From Leptoclinus maculatus (Eukaryota > Chordata > Actinopteri > Perciformes > Stichaeidae), in assembly GCA_032191485.1 (NCBI GenBank), contig JAVDOI010000003.1, positions 2,444,163 through 2,508,162 of the forward strand: a stretch of DNA of 64,000 nucleotides, in the 5' to 3' direction. The notes beneath the pieces are model-generated. The model made no database searches. It had not been told where the DNA came from and saw only the letters and a list, made by a program, of their open reading frames with translations. A program made the translations under genes and the position numbers. The number at the start of each line of letters is the position of its first letter. Within the stretch, counting starts at the first letter, position 1. This document shows positions 13,401-25,700 of this stretch, in pieces.

Positions 13401-16400
13401 GAAAAAAAACCCCAAAAAACAGAAAAGACACTATTTTTGACAATATAACCCAACTTAAAGATGATCTTTTATAAAACAAAATCCACAATAAAAGACTGTC
13501 TGTATGTGTATGTACTGTATACGTGTTAACGTGAACACATGCACTTGTGCATTGTGTTCCTTCTTTCATTTAATGTAATTTACTCCATAGTTTATTATAT
13601 AATATAATTAATTTCCAGCCGTCACATGATTTCTGTGACCACAATTCAATTATGAATTTCAAAGCGGAAAAAAATTGAAGTAAATATTTGTCATTTTTCT
13701 TACACAAAACTTCTGGTGGTATTCCAACAAGTAACACAAATTCATAACATTCTTTTCCCCAGAATGTCTTTAATATCGGGCAAAACAATAAGATATGACT
13801 AATTAAGACATGGTTTTTGCTCCATGGTCTCGAACATTTCGATGTCACTAATTAATATTTAGCTCGTTGAATCTGTGTGATTAAAAACAATGCATCCGTA
13901 TTTTCATGCATGTTCTCTCTCATCCTCATTTTGTCCCCGTTGTCAAATGTTGTATGTTGTTAGATCAAAGTTATTCAAAAGATATCAAAGACGTGGGTCG
14001 TTTATTCTTTTGATTTTTCAGCATTTTATAAAAAACATACATAACAAACATAAACATACATACATGTTATACATATACAAGACCCCAGACATATGAGATA
14101 AACCCTTAAGGTCCTGTAAATGGGCCTTTAAATACTTTAAAACCTTTTACATTCATTTGACATAACTTCATAAATAAGGGTCATTTATTGACTTCCCACT
14201 AAACTTGTGTAATAGTACTCCATACGTACAGCTGTTCCTCAAAGGTAAATGTATGTTGAATTATGTCCATTTTTCTAGCTTCCCTTTCGGCGAGATGTTG
14301 AAGAGGAAACCTTTTAGATTTCATTTTCTGCTTTCTGTTGTTTGTTTTGCAAAGCCAGAGAGAAAGGGTGTGCCTGCTGCCCTCTCCACCTCAACATTTG
14401 TCTTCTTGTCTGCTTCTTGTCTGTCCTCTTCCAGAGCTCGGAGGAGAAGAAGGGAGTGTTGGATCGCATCAGCCATTTCTTTAGCTCCAAGAGAAAGAAG
14501 AGCAGCAGCAGGCAGCATTCAGAGGCTTCCTCCGATGCAAGCTCCCCAACGTCACCCCAGTCTGTACAGGAGGAGGACGGGCAGAAGACGCCAACTCCTT
14601 CTCGAAAAGACAGCGGTTTAATGAGGCCTAAGTATGGAGACTTCAGAGCGGGAGCGGAGCGTGGCGACGCCCTCAGCCAGAGCTCCAGTCCCAGCGCCTC
14701 GAGCGCGTCTTCCCTGCTGGCCGATGAAGCGGAGCTCCCGTTCGCAGACAGCAACAGCAGCGGCCGAAGCAGCGTGAGGGAGGTGCACATGTGCAGGGTC
14801 AGCACAGCTGGTGAGAGGAATTCTGGGAATGTGACTCCCACCTCTCTGGACTTTGCTACCGCCACTCAACCGAGAGCTGATTTGAGCTCCGAACTGGGCT
14901 TTGCAGAGTCAGTGGTGGAGGAAGTAAGCAAGAGGCTGCAAGCCAGTTTGGATGAAAACATCCGTAAGAGCACAGAGGGGTCCGGTGAGGATAACGCAGT
15001 CAATCAGACCACACTGTCGACATTTAACATCTCCCTGTCCAAGGTGGCCGAGGCCCCAAAGTCACCTAACCTAACCTCCATAAGCTTAGCATCAAATAAG
15101 ACATCAGTGAAAGTTGGAGAGAAGGGGCACAGCACCGCGCTGAGAGGCATAACTTTAGGCTCTCAGTCGTCCACCTCACACCTCGTCACCACCCAAAAGG
15201 AAGGCGGGGACTCTCTGGACGTAGCGAGGGAAAACAAGAGGAGGGGTCAGGTGTTTTCTTGGGACGCTGCAGCCACGACATGGAGCCCTTTACCTGAGAG
15301 CGAGCCAGCGCCCCGAGGTAATTCTCCCGCCCAACTCCACAAAGCCATATGGGTGGAAACGTACCTGGGGCCAGAAGTGGAGAGGGAGGGGGAGATAGAG
15401 CGGGATGTAACGAAACAAGAGGAGGAGGGCTTCAGAGCGGACTCGCCTCCCGTGCTGGCGATACCTGTCACAGTGATTCCTGAGGACGACTCGTTCCCCC
15501 AGGCCTCTACCCCCCCAGAGTCCAGTGGCAGCTTGCCAGAACCAGCCAGCTCCTTGGCACCGACCGCAGGGGAGTTCCAGGCAACCTCACCACAGCCAGG
15601 AGAGCCCGACGCCGGCACAGGCTCCAAGCAAAGTTCACTCAAGGACAAACGCAGACCCAGAGAAGTTCGGGTCACGCGCAAGACGGTGAACCTGCCTTCG
15701 AAAAGCAAGGTTTTTGCCCACAAGGTGTACGTGACCCCGGAGCCAGGTTTGGACGGGAGCGAACCAGCGGAAGGGGAGCTCAGCAGAGATTCAACTACAA
15801 AGACTTCAGACACAACAGGAGGGAAACCGTGAGTATCTCTCGGTTTTACTTGTCTGTGGTTACTGTTTAATAGTCCCTTTGATCCTGTGGGAAACCAAAA
15901 GCAGGGGAGCTAAAGAGAGCTACGTCTGCATGCAACCTGAGCTCTAAGTTCCCAAGCCCCATTGTACCAGAGGAGTACAATACAGACTGCACTGAAATAT
16001 TCATGTACAGTACATCTAATCATACTAAAACAGTGGCGTATTCCTATAAAGTGCTATAAATGACCCTTCAAGGTGCTAAAAAGCATTTGTTACTTACTAA
16101 ACAATAAGCGTAGTAATAATGAAGTCAGGATTATTTTTCTTTTTGTCACCTTTTAATTGAAATGAAGGTCACCGTTGCTGTTTACCTATGGTGTATATTA
16201 TCTACCTGAATAAGTTAGTCATTACTAAACTACTGCCTGCACACTTTTGTTTGACTTTAGGGTTACATGGTTACAGTTAGACACATGCCTGTAGAACAAA
16301 AGGCACGGCGTACATCCAGATACTGCTTTTAAAAGAACGAATAACACTCCTCAAAATGTTTGAGTTACTGTGCCCTCCAGGCTACAGGTGGTCATGCCTA

Positions 16401-16722
16401 ACATACTTGGTTTGATTTATAGGTTCAGAGCTGTATTTATGTAAAGTAAAGGAATCTTTTGGTGTCTTGGGAAATATGTAACACATTTGCTGTACAGATG
16501 GCAGAGTGGTATCAATCCCCTCATCTAACTTAAAACAAGGACAAGAAAGCTAAGAAGCGTATTTCCCAGACTATTGTCAAACTATTCCTTCGTTATTTTA
16601 CTTGTATGCAGATACTTTATGATTCCAAAAGGAGAAGAAAATGAAATGTACTACTCATTGTTCCTTATTTACTCATGCTGTATGTGGTTATTTAGGTTAT
16701 TCTAAGATATTCCTGTTGATGT

Positions 16723-16785
<63 letters not shown>

Positions 16786-19700
16786 CCTTCAGACTTGCAA
16801 GCCTCCAAAACAACGATGTGGAAATCAAGGAAGCCAGACTTGAGCCAAGTACAGACAGGACTACACACTCTGACACAAATACTCCTGAACCCATAGTTAA
16901 GGAAAAAACAGACTCTGAGGCCTCAGACTTTGATGATACCTCTGCAACTTCAGACATGTACAGAGCAAAGTCACAAGCGGTAGGGTCTGAGTTGAGAGGC
17001 CAAGGGACCAACCAGGCTACAGCGTCTAAACGAGGGCTTAAAGCAGCAGCAGAAAGTGTGCATACCACGGCAAGTGGAGCAAAGACCCCATCCTCAGCAG
17101 CAGGCAGCAAGACCAAAAATGGAACAACAAAGGCTAAGGCCTCCACAGAGAGCACCAGGGTGGGAACTTCCAGTGATATGTCACCACAGAGGGAACCTAG
17201 CAATGATAAAACAGTTTCTATGTTACCAACATTAAAAGACCAAAGCACCGGTCCCTCGAGTTCAAAGTCTAAAATCCCCAAAAGGTCAGCATCAGATGCT
17301 GATGTGAAATCACCAGTGACACCTGATAAACCATCAGCGCCTGACGCCTCTGGGTCAGTGGTCACTTCCAAACTGCAGAAACAACCCAGGAGCAAAGAAG
17401 CTTTGAAACCTCCGCTCACTGCCATCAAAGCTGGCAGGAAACACAGTTTTGAAGAGAAAGCTCCGTCAGGAGCCATTTCTCCCACTAAAACAACACACAG
17501 GATAGGAACAAAGCTTATTAAGGAAAAAACAGATGAGGTCAGTGACTCTATAAACCTGGTAGATGGTGTGGAGAGAGACTGCGGGGAGGGTAGTATTAGA
17601 ACAGGACACCCAACTGACAGGGAGGACCTTGGTGTCAAAAGACAAGGGCAAACCCGTCTGGAGAATAATGCCTCCTTGGCATCAAAGACTCAGTTGCCCA
17701 TTTCATCTCCGACAAGAAAGAGGAGCGACGAGATAACTCAAACAAGTGGCACCAACGATAAAAGAACGACGTCTGGTCAGACGGATTCAGACAGATCCAG
17801 CACAGTCCAGAAGCAGAGTCCAGAGCAGAGAGAAGTAACTCCTGGCAGTGAGACGCCTCCCCTGCTCCCTGAAAGTCCCACGAGAGGTAAGACAGTACGA
17901 TCACCGCATGTTGTGTGCTGTACAGGAAATCAGTCAGTTCCAGTGTTTACACAGTCATTAAATCAAAAAGACTTGGGCTCCTCTGTTGACAGTGAATGAA
18001 AGATCAACTTTGTAGACACAGTTCACTTTAAGGGTTAGACATTGTTCACGTTTTAAAGGAATTCTTCGACATTTTGGAAAATTTGCTTACACACTAGATG
18101 ATAAGATTGATTTTACTCTTATATCTGTGCAGCAGCTGGTTAGCTTAGCACAAAGACTGGAAACAGGGAAACAGCTAGCCTGGCTCTGTCCAAACATAAC
18201 AAGACTGCCTACTAGCACCTCTCAAGCTCACTGATTAACACGCTATGTCTTGTGTGTTGTGTATTTTGTACAAAAACTGTGCCCTCCAAAGAAATAGCCC
18301 CACACATAACCCCTCGTAAGACACTTAAACAAGCAAGATACAATGTGTTAATTGGTGAGCTCCCCAAGCTCCAGCTTCATATTTATTACACAAGAAAGCA
18401 AATAATGTCATATTTTCCTTTTAATTCCTTGTTATTGTTGTATTAAAACTATGTGTGTGTGTTTTTAACAGGAAGCATGCTGGCAACCAGACCATCCAAA
18501 CACCTCTCTAAAAGAAGCCTTAGCCATGAAGAGAGTGACACAACTACCTTGTGTGTCTCTCCACCTTCCACCAAGCAAGGGAAAAATGTTTCATTGAGGC
18601 TCTCCAAACAGAGCGACAACATTAAGCACCACAAAAGTCCAGTAAAGGATTCCGCTGATCCCTCATCATCTGTTAGCAAGCTTCCTACAAGGGGTCAGAG
18701 AAGCTCGAACAAAGAAAAATCCAGAATACATTCACCGCCTGAGAATTTTGTAAGCACGTCCACATCTAAACGTGAGGACTCAAATCAGGACACAAACACG
18801 AAGACAGCTGTCACAGCATCTAAGAGTGTCATGGCAGATCAAGCGAAGGACAATGCCAGTGGTGACATACTTAAAGTCAAGTCTCTGTCTACAAAGGAAC
18901 AAGAGCGAGTAATAAAACTCACAGACAGTCAGTCCGGTGCCAGTGGAAACAAGCTAAAAGGAAAAGAGACAAAAGAATTACAGAAGAGCATAACCAGTCC
19001 TGCAACTAAGGAGATTTCAAAAGTCCATCAAACACAAAACAACAATGCCATTATTGTAGAAAACACTCAAGTAAATGTTTCACCAGTAACAGGCCCGGTG
19101 GCTGAGGTATTGCCTAGCAGTGAGGTTCCCAAAGCAAGTCCATCTCAGTCGCCGGTTACTGATGTAAATGATGGTAAGATTGATTGCCAGCTTGAGACCA
19201 AAAAAACAACAAAAGTTGAGTCTCAGATTCAAAGTGACAACACCACACAGGAACAAGAAACATTGATTTCACCAAAGATTTGTCCAGAAGAAGTAAAAGA
19301 GAAAGACATTTTAGAGAAAACAAAGCTAAAAGGTAACAGAAAACCAGATTTAATCCAGGAGAGAGGCCTTCCAGAGCTCAATCTCATCTCCGCTCATGAG
19401 GATGTAACTGATATGTCACCCAAACCTGTTGTGGTTGAAATCACTCCCTGTGACATAATGATCCCCTCTGATCAGGAAGGTGTTTTGCTCGGTAGTGTTT
19501 CCTTTAAAGAAACAAAAAAGGTCATTTCTGAGGAATACAATAGCAGAAATATTCTTTCTGCTGAATTGGCATCACAGGATCAAGATGCTGAGCTAACAGA
19601 TGGTACAGACGCTAACTTGGCCAATATAGAGCAGCAAAAAGAGTTATTGAAGGATCAAACAAAAAATATAATTCTTAAAAATGATAGATTGCCTACATTA

Positions 19701-22700
19701 AGCAGAGAATTAGTAAAAGATGTTGAGGTAGAGATGAAAAGTAAAGAGGAGGTTGCCAGGAAACCAGCAGAGGTTTTGGACATTCAAACACAGACTTTGA
19801 CTGTTTGTGAATTGCCCAAGAATGTTGAAAATCAGCTAGACAAAGAGCCTCTTTTACTGGCAGGAGAATTTGAAAGACAGAAGAAAGACTTGAAATCAAA
19901 TGAAAAGCTGAACGACACAGCGGTGGAAAGCACTGACTCACAGGACGGTTGCAAAAAGGAGCTAAAGGGCATAACTATCGAGGATGAAGCAAAGAAAGAA
20001 ATTACAAAAACACAGAAGCCGACAGATCTATCTTCAGACGAGAAATGTTTACAACCTGACTCAGAGGACGGACCACAGACGGTAGTTACGGGTACCCTGG
20101 AGGTGAAGAAGACAGAGGCAGAGCAAGCAAGAAGTGCACTCCATGAAAATATGGCCAGTGTGGTTGATAAAAAGCAGGAATGTGAGATATTCTTAAGAGA
20201 AAATGCAAAGAGTGGTGATAAGGAAACAGATCAGCAGCGGAAGACACACACTGTGACAAATGAACTGGAACCCAAAGTAGTTCTTGCCAAAGATGAGAAG
20301 GTCAGGGATAAGGAAGCAAATCAGGAGGACAAACACGCTGACGTTGAAAAGAAAAGTCCAACACCGGAACTAAAAGCTGTAAGCACTAAAACTACTACTA
20401 CTAAAGAAGAGAGTAAAACAAAGGACTTATTGATGAAGAATTTACCAAATGAGACTTCAAATGAGATTGCTGACTCTGAAGTTAGGAGCCACAGAGAACA
20501 GAAAACCTTGATTACAAGAGACCAAGATGAGAACATTAAAAAGAGGAAAGCAGAGAAAAATGCTCATAGATCAGCAGAATCCAAATGTCTAAATGCTGAC
20601 ATAAAACAGAAACCTGTGACAGAAAAAGCTCCAGAGAAGGCAACAGAAAGCCACATTTTACAGATGGATACACCTCAAGATCTAAAAGCAGCAAGCAGTG
20701 AAACCCAGAGTGCTGAATGTGCTAAGGAAGAGACTGAAACAAAGGACTTATCAGTAAAGAGTTTGGTGAAGGAGACTGCAATTACTAGTGCTAACAGTAA
20801 AGTTAACATCCAACAAGACCAGATGTCCATACTTGTCAGAGATCAACATGAGGACATAAACAAACAAGTTATAAGCAAATCAACAGAATCCATACGGCCA
20901 AATACTGACCTAAAACAGAAACTGGAAAGAACAGAAGCTCCAGAAGAACAGAAGCTCCAGAAGCTTCAAGAACTAAAGGTTGTAAGCACCAAAACTCAGA
21001 ATGCAGAGGGAGCTAAAGAGAAAACTGAAACAACGGATTCATCAGTTAAGAGTTTGGTGAGTGAGACAGCAACTACAAAGGCTCATTGTGAAGTTAGCAC
21101 CAAAACTCAGAGTGCAGAAGAAGCTAAAGAGAAGACTGAAACAAAGGATTCATTAGTTAAGAGTTTGGTGAGTGAGACAGCAATGAGAACAGACACTCCA
21201 AAGAAGATCTCAGAAAGTCAACTTCAAGAACTAAACATTGTAAGCACCACAACTCAGAGTGCTGATGGAGGTAAAGAGAAGACTGAAACAAAGGATTCAT
21301 TAGTTAAGAGTTTGGTGAGTGAGACAACAATGAGAACAGACACTCCAAAGAAGATCTCAGAAAGCCAAATTCAAGAAGTACAAGTTAAAGTCACCAAAAC
21401 TCAGAGTGCTGATGGAGCTAAAGAGAAGACTGAAACAAAGGATTCACCAATAAAGAGTTTGGTGAATGAGACAGCAATGAGAACAGACACTCCAAAGAAG
21501 ATCTCAGAAAGTCAACTTCAAGAACTAAACGTTGTAAGCACCACAACTCAGAGTGCAGAAGGAGCTAAAGAGAAGACTGAAACAAAGGATTCACCAATAA
21601 AGAGTTTGGTGAATGAGACAGCAATGAGAACAGACACTCCAAAGAAGATCTCAGAAAGTCAACTTCAAGAACTAAACGTTGTAAGCACCACAACTCAGAG
21701 TGCAGAAGGAGCTAAAGAGAAGACTGAAACAAAGGATTCACCAATAAAGAGTTTGGTGAATGAGACAGCAATGAGAACAGACACTCCAAAGAAGATCTCA
21801 GAAAGCCAAATTCAAGAAGTACAAGTTAAAGTCACCAAAACTCAGAGTGCAGAAGAAGCTAAAGAGAAGACTGAAACAAAGGATTCATTAGTTAAGAGTT
21901 TGGTGAGTGAGACAGCAATGAGAACACAAGCTCCAAAGAAGATCTCAGAAAGTCAACTTCAAGAAGTACAAGTTAAAGTCACCAAAACTCAGAGTGCTGA
22001 TGGAGCTAAAGAGAAATCTGAAACAAAGGATTCACCAATAAAGAGTTTGGTGAATGAGACAGCAATGAGAACAGACACTCCAAAGAAGATCTCAGAAAGT
22101 CAACTTCAAGAACTAAACGTTGTAAGCACCACAACTCAGAGTGCAGAAGGAGCTAAAGAGAAGACTGAAACAAAGGATTCACCAATAAAGAGTTTGGTGA
22201 ATGAGACAGCAATGAGAACAGACACTCCAAAGAAGATCTCAGAAAGTCAACTTCAAGAACTAAACGTTGTAAGCACCAAAACTCAGAGTGCTGATGGAGC
22301 TAAAGAGAAAGCTGAAACAAAAGATTCATCAGAAAAGAGTTTGGTGAATGAGACAGCAACTACAAACGCTCACTGTGAAGTTAACACCAAAACTCAGAGT
22401 GCAGAAGGAGCTAAAGAGAAGACTGAAACAAAGGATTCATTAGTTAAGAGTTTGGTGAGTGAGACAACAATGAGAACAGACACTCCAAAGAAGATCTCAG
22501 AAAGCCAAATTCAAGAAGTACAAGTTAAAGTCACCAAAACTCAGAGTGCTGATGGAGCTGAAGAGAAGACTGAAACAAAGGATTCACCAATAAAGAGTTT
22601 GGTGAATGAGACAGCAATGAGAACAGACACTCCAAAGAAGATCTCAGAAAGTCAACTTCAAGAACTAAACGTTGTAAGCACCACAACTCAGAGTGCTGAT

Positions 22701-25700
22701 GGAGCTAAAGAGAAGACTGAAACAAAGGATTCACCAATAAAGAGTTTGGTGAATGAGACAGCAATGAGAACAGACACTCCAAAGAAGATCTCAGAAAGTC
22801 AACTTCAAGAACTAAACGTTGTAAGCACCACAACTCAGAGTGCTGATGGAGCTAAAGAGAAGACTGAAACAAAGGATTCACCAATAAAGAGTTTGGTGAA
22901 TGAGACAGCAATGAGAACAGACACTCCAAAAAAGATCTCAGAAAGTCAACTTCAAGAACTAAACGTTGTAAGCACCAAAACTCAAAGTGCAGAAGGAGCT
23001 AAAGAGAAGACTGAAACAAAGGATTCACCAATAAAGAGTTTGGTGAATGAGACAGCAATGAGAACAGACACTCCAAAGAAGATCTCAGAAAGTCAACTTC
23101 AAGAACTAAACGTTGTAAGCACCACAACTCAGAGTGCTGATGGAGCTAAAGAGAAGACTGAAACAAAGGATTCACCAATAAAGAGTTTGGTGAATGAGAC
23201 AGCAATGAGAACAGACACTCCAAAAAAGATCTCAGAAAGTCAACTTCAAGAACTAAACGTTGTAAGCACCAAAACTCAAAGTGCAGAAGGAGCTAAAGAG
23301 AAGACTGAAACAAAGGATTCACCAATAAAGAGTTTGGTGAATGAGACAGCAATGAGAACAGACACTCCAAAAAAGATCTCAGAAAGTCAACTTCAAGAAC
23401 TAAACGTTGTAAGCACCAAAACTCAAAGTGCAGAAGGAGCTAAAGAGAAGACTGAAACAAAGGATTCACCAATAAAGAGTTTGGTGAATGAGACAGCAAT
23501 GAGAACAGACACTCCAAAAAAGATCTCAGAAAGTCAACTTCAAGAACTAAACGTTGTAAGCACCAAAACTCAAAGTGCAGAAGGAGCTAAAGAGAAGACT
23601 GAAACAAAGGATTCACCAATAAAGAGTTTGGTGAGTGAGACAACAATGAGAACAGAAGCTCCAAAGAAGATCTCAGAAAGCCAAATTCAAGAAGTACAAG
23701 TTAAAGTCACCAAAACTCAGAGTGCTGATGGAGCTAAAGAGAAAGCTGAAACAAAGGATTCACCAATAAAGAGTTTGGTGAATGAGACAGCAATGAGAAC
23801 AGACACTCCAAAAAAGATCTCAGAAAGTCAACTTCAAGAACTAAACGTTGTAAGCACCAAAACTCAAAGTGCAGAAGGAGCTAAAGAGAAGACTGAAACA
23901 AAGGATTCACCAATAAAGAGTTTGGTGAATGAGACAGCAATGAGAACAGACACTCCAAAAAAGATCTCAGAAAGTCAACTTCAAGAACTAAACGTTGTAA
24001 GCACCAAAACTCAAAGTGCAGAAGGAGCTAAAGAGAAGACTGAAACAAAGGATTCACCAATAAAGAGTTTGGTGAGTGAGACAACAATGAGAACAGAAGC
24101 TCCAAAGAAGATCTCAGAAAGCCAAATTCAAGAAGTACAAGTTAAAGTCACCAAAACTCAGAGTGCTGATGGAGCTAAAGAGAAAGCTGAAACAAAGGAT
24201 TCACCAATAAAGAGTTTGGTGAATGAGACAGCAATGAGAACAGACACTCCAAAGAAGATCTCAGAAAGTCAACTTCAAGAACTAAACGTTGTAAGCACCA
24301 CAACTCAGAGTGCTGATGGAGCTAAAGAGAAGACTGAAACAAAGGATTCACCAATAAAGAGTTTGGTGAATGAGACAGCAATGAGAACAGACACTCCAAA
24401 GAAGATCTCAGAAAGTCAACTTCAAGAACTAAACGTTGTAAGCACCACAACTCAGAGTGCAGAAGGAGCTAAAGAGAAGACTGAAACAAAGGATTCACCA
24501 ATAAAGAGTTTGGTGAATGAGACAGCAATGAGAACAGACACTCCAAAGAAGATCTCAGAAAGTCAACTTCAAGAACTAAACATTGTAAGCACCACAACTC
24601 AGAGTGCAGAAGGAGCTAAAGAGAAGACTGAAACAAAGGATTCACCAATAAAGAGTTTGGTGAATGAGACAGCAATGAGAACAGACACTCCAAAGAAGAT
24701 CTCAGAAAGTCAACTTCAAGAACTAAACGTTGTAAGCACCACAACTCAGAGTGCTGATGGAGCTAAAGAGAAGACTGAAACAAAGGATTCACCAATAAAG
24801 AGTTTGGTGAATGAGACAGCAATGAGAACAGACACTCCAAAAAAGATCTCAGAAAGTCAACTTCAAGAACTAAACGTTGTAAGCACCAAAACTCAGAGTG
24901 CAGAAGGAGCTAAAGAGAAGACTGAAACAAAGGATTCATTAGTTAAGAGTTTGGTGAGTGAGACAACAATGAGAACAGAAGCTCCAAAGAAGATCTCAGA
25001 AAGCCAAATTCAAGAAGTACAAGTTAAAGTCACCAAAACTCAGAGTGCTGATGGAGCTAAAGAGAAAGCTGAAACAAAGGATTCATCAGAAAAGAGTTTG
25101 GTGAATGAGACAGCAATGAGAACAGAAGCTCCAAAGAAGATCTCAGAAAGTCAACTTCAAGAACTAAACGTTATAGCCACCAAAACTCAGAGTGCTGATG
25201 GAGCTAAAGAGGAGACTGAAACAAAGGATTCACCAATAAAGAGTTTGGTGAATGAGATTGTAATTGAGAATGCTAACTCTGAAGTTAGCACCCAAACAGC
25301 CCTGAAGCTCTCAATCAGAGATGAAAATGTGAAAACAGAGGAAAACATTGATCAATCCACAGATTTCAAAGCTTTAAATGCTAACCCTGTTGTTTTCACT
25401 ACTGACAAGGCAGCCAGTAAGGCTTATAAGAAACCGAAGAAAAGAAACGAAATTAAAGAGGGCGTAGAAGTTGAAAATATTTTGACAAAGCAGGAGGATC
25501 AGCAGATAACGGAATCAAAGATAGATGCCAAGCAAGACTCAGAATGCATTTTTGTAAAAGATGCATCAATCAACAAAGGTGGTGGAGAACAAAAAAAGCC
25601 CACTGCTGTTCCAGATAAAACACTTAACACCACTGATGCTCAGAAGAATACTGATGACACCAAAGAAAAAAACAAAACACATAGCGGTTTGAAACAGGAA

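Noticed and set aside
15247..15813. 188-codon minus-strand open frame opposite the CRYBG exon
   Set aside because: Shadow of the GC-rich coding exon on the other strand, which has the supported splice sites.
16697..17638. 313-codon minus-strand open frame
   Set aside because: Antisense shadow of exon 16793-17886; it begins in the CT repeat and has no independent support.
20994..25184. 147-bp period as a nucleosome-positioning device
   Set aside because: The period must be a multiple of 3 for coding reasons, and a match to 147 is easily coincidental; kept only as a testable side note.
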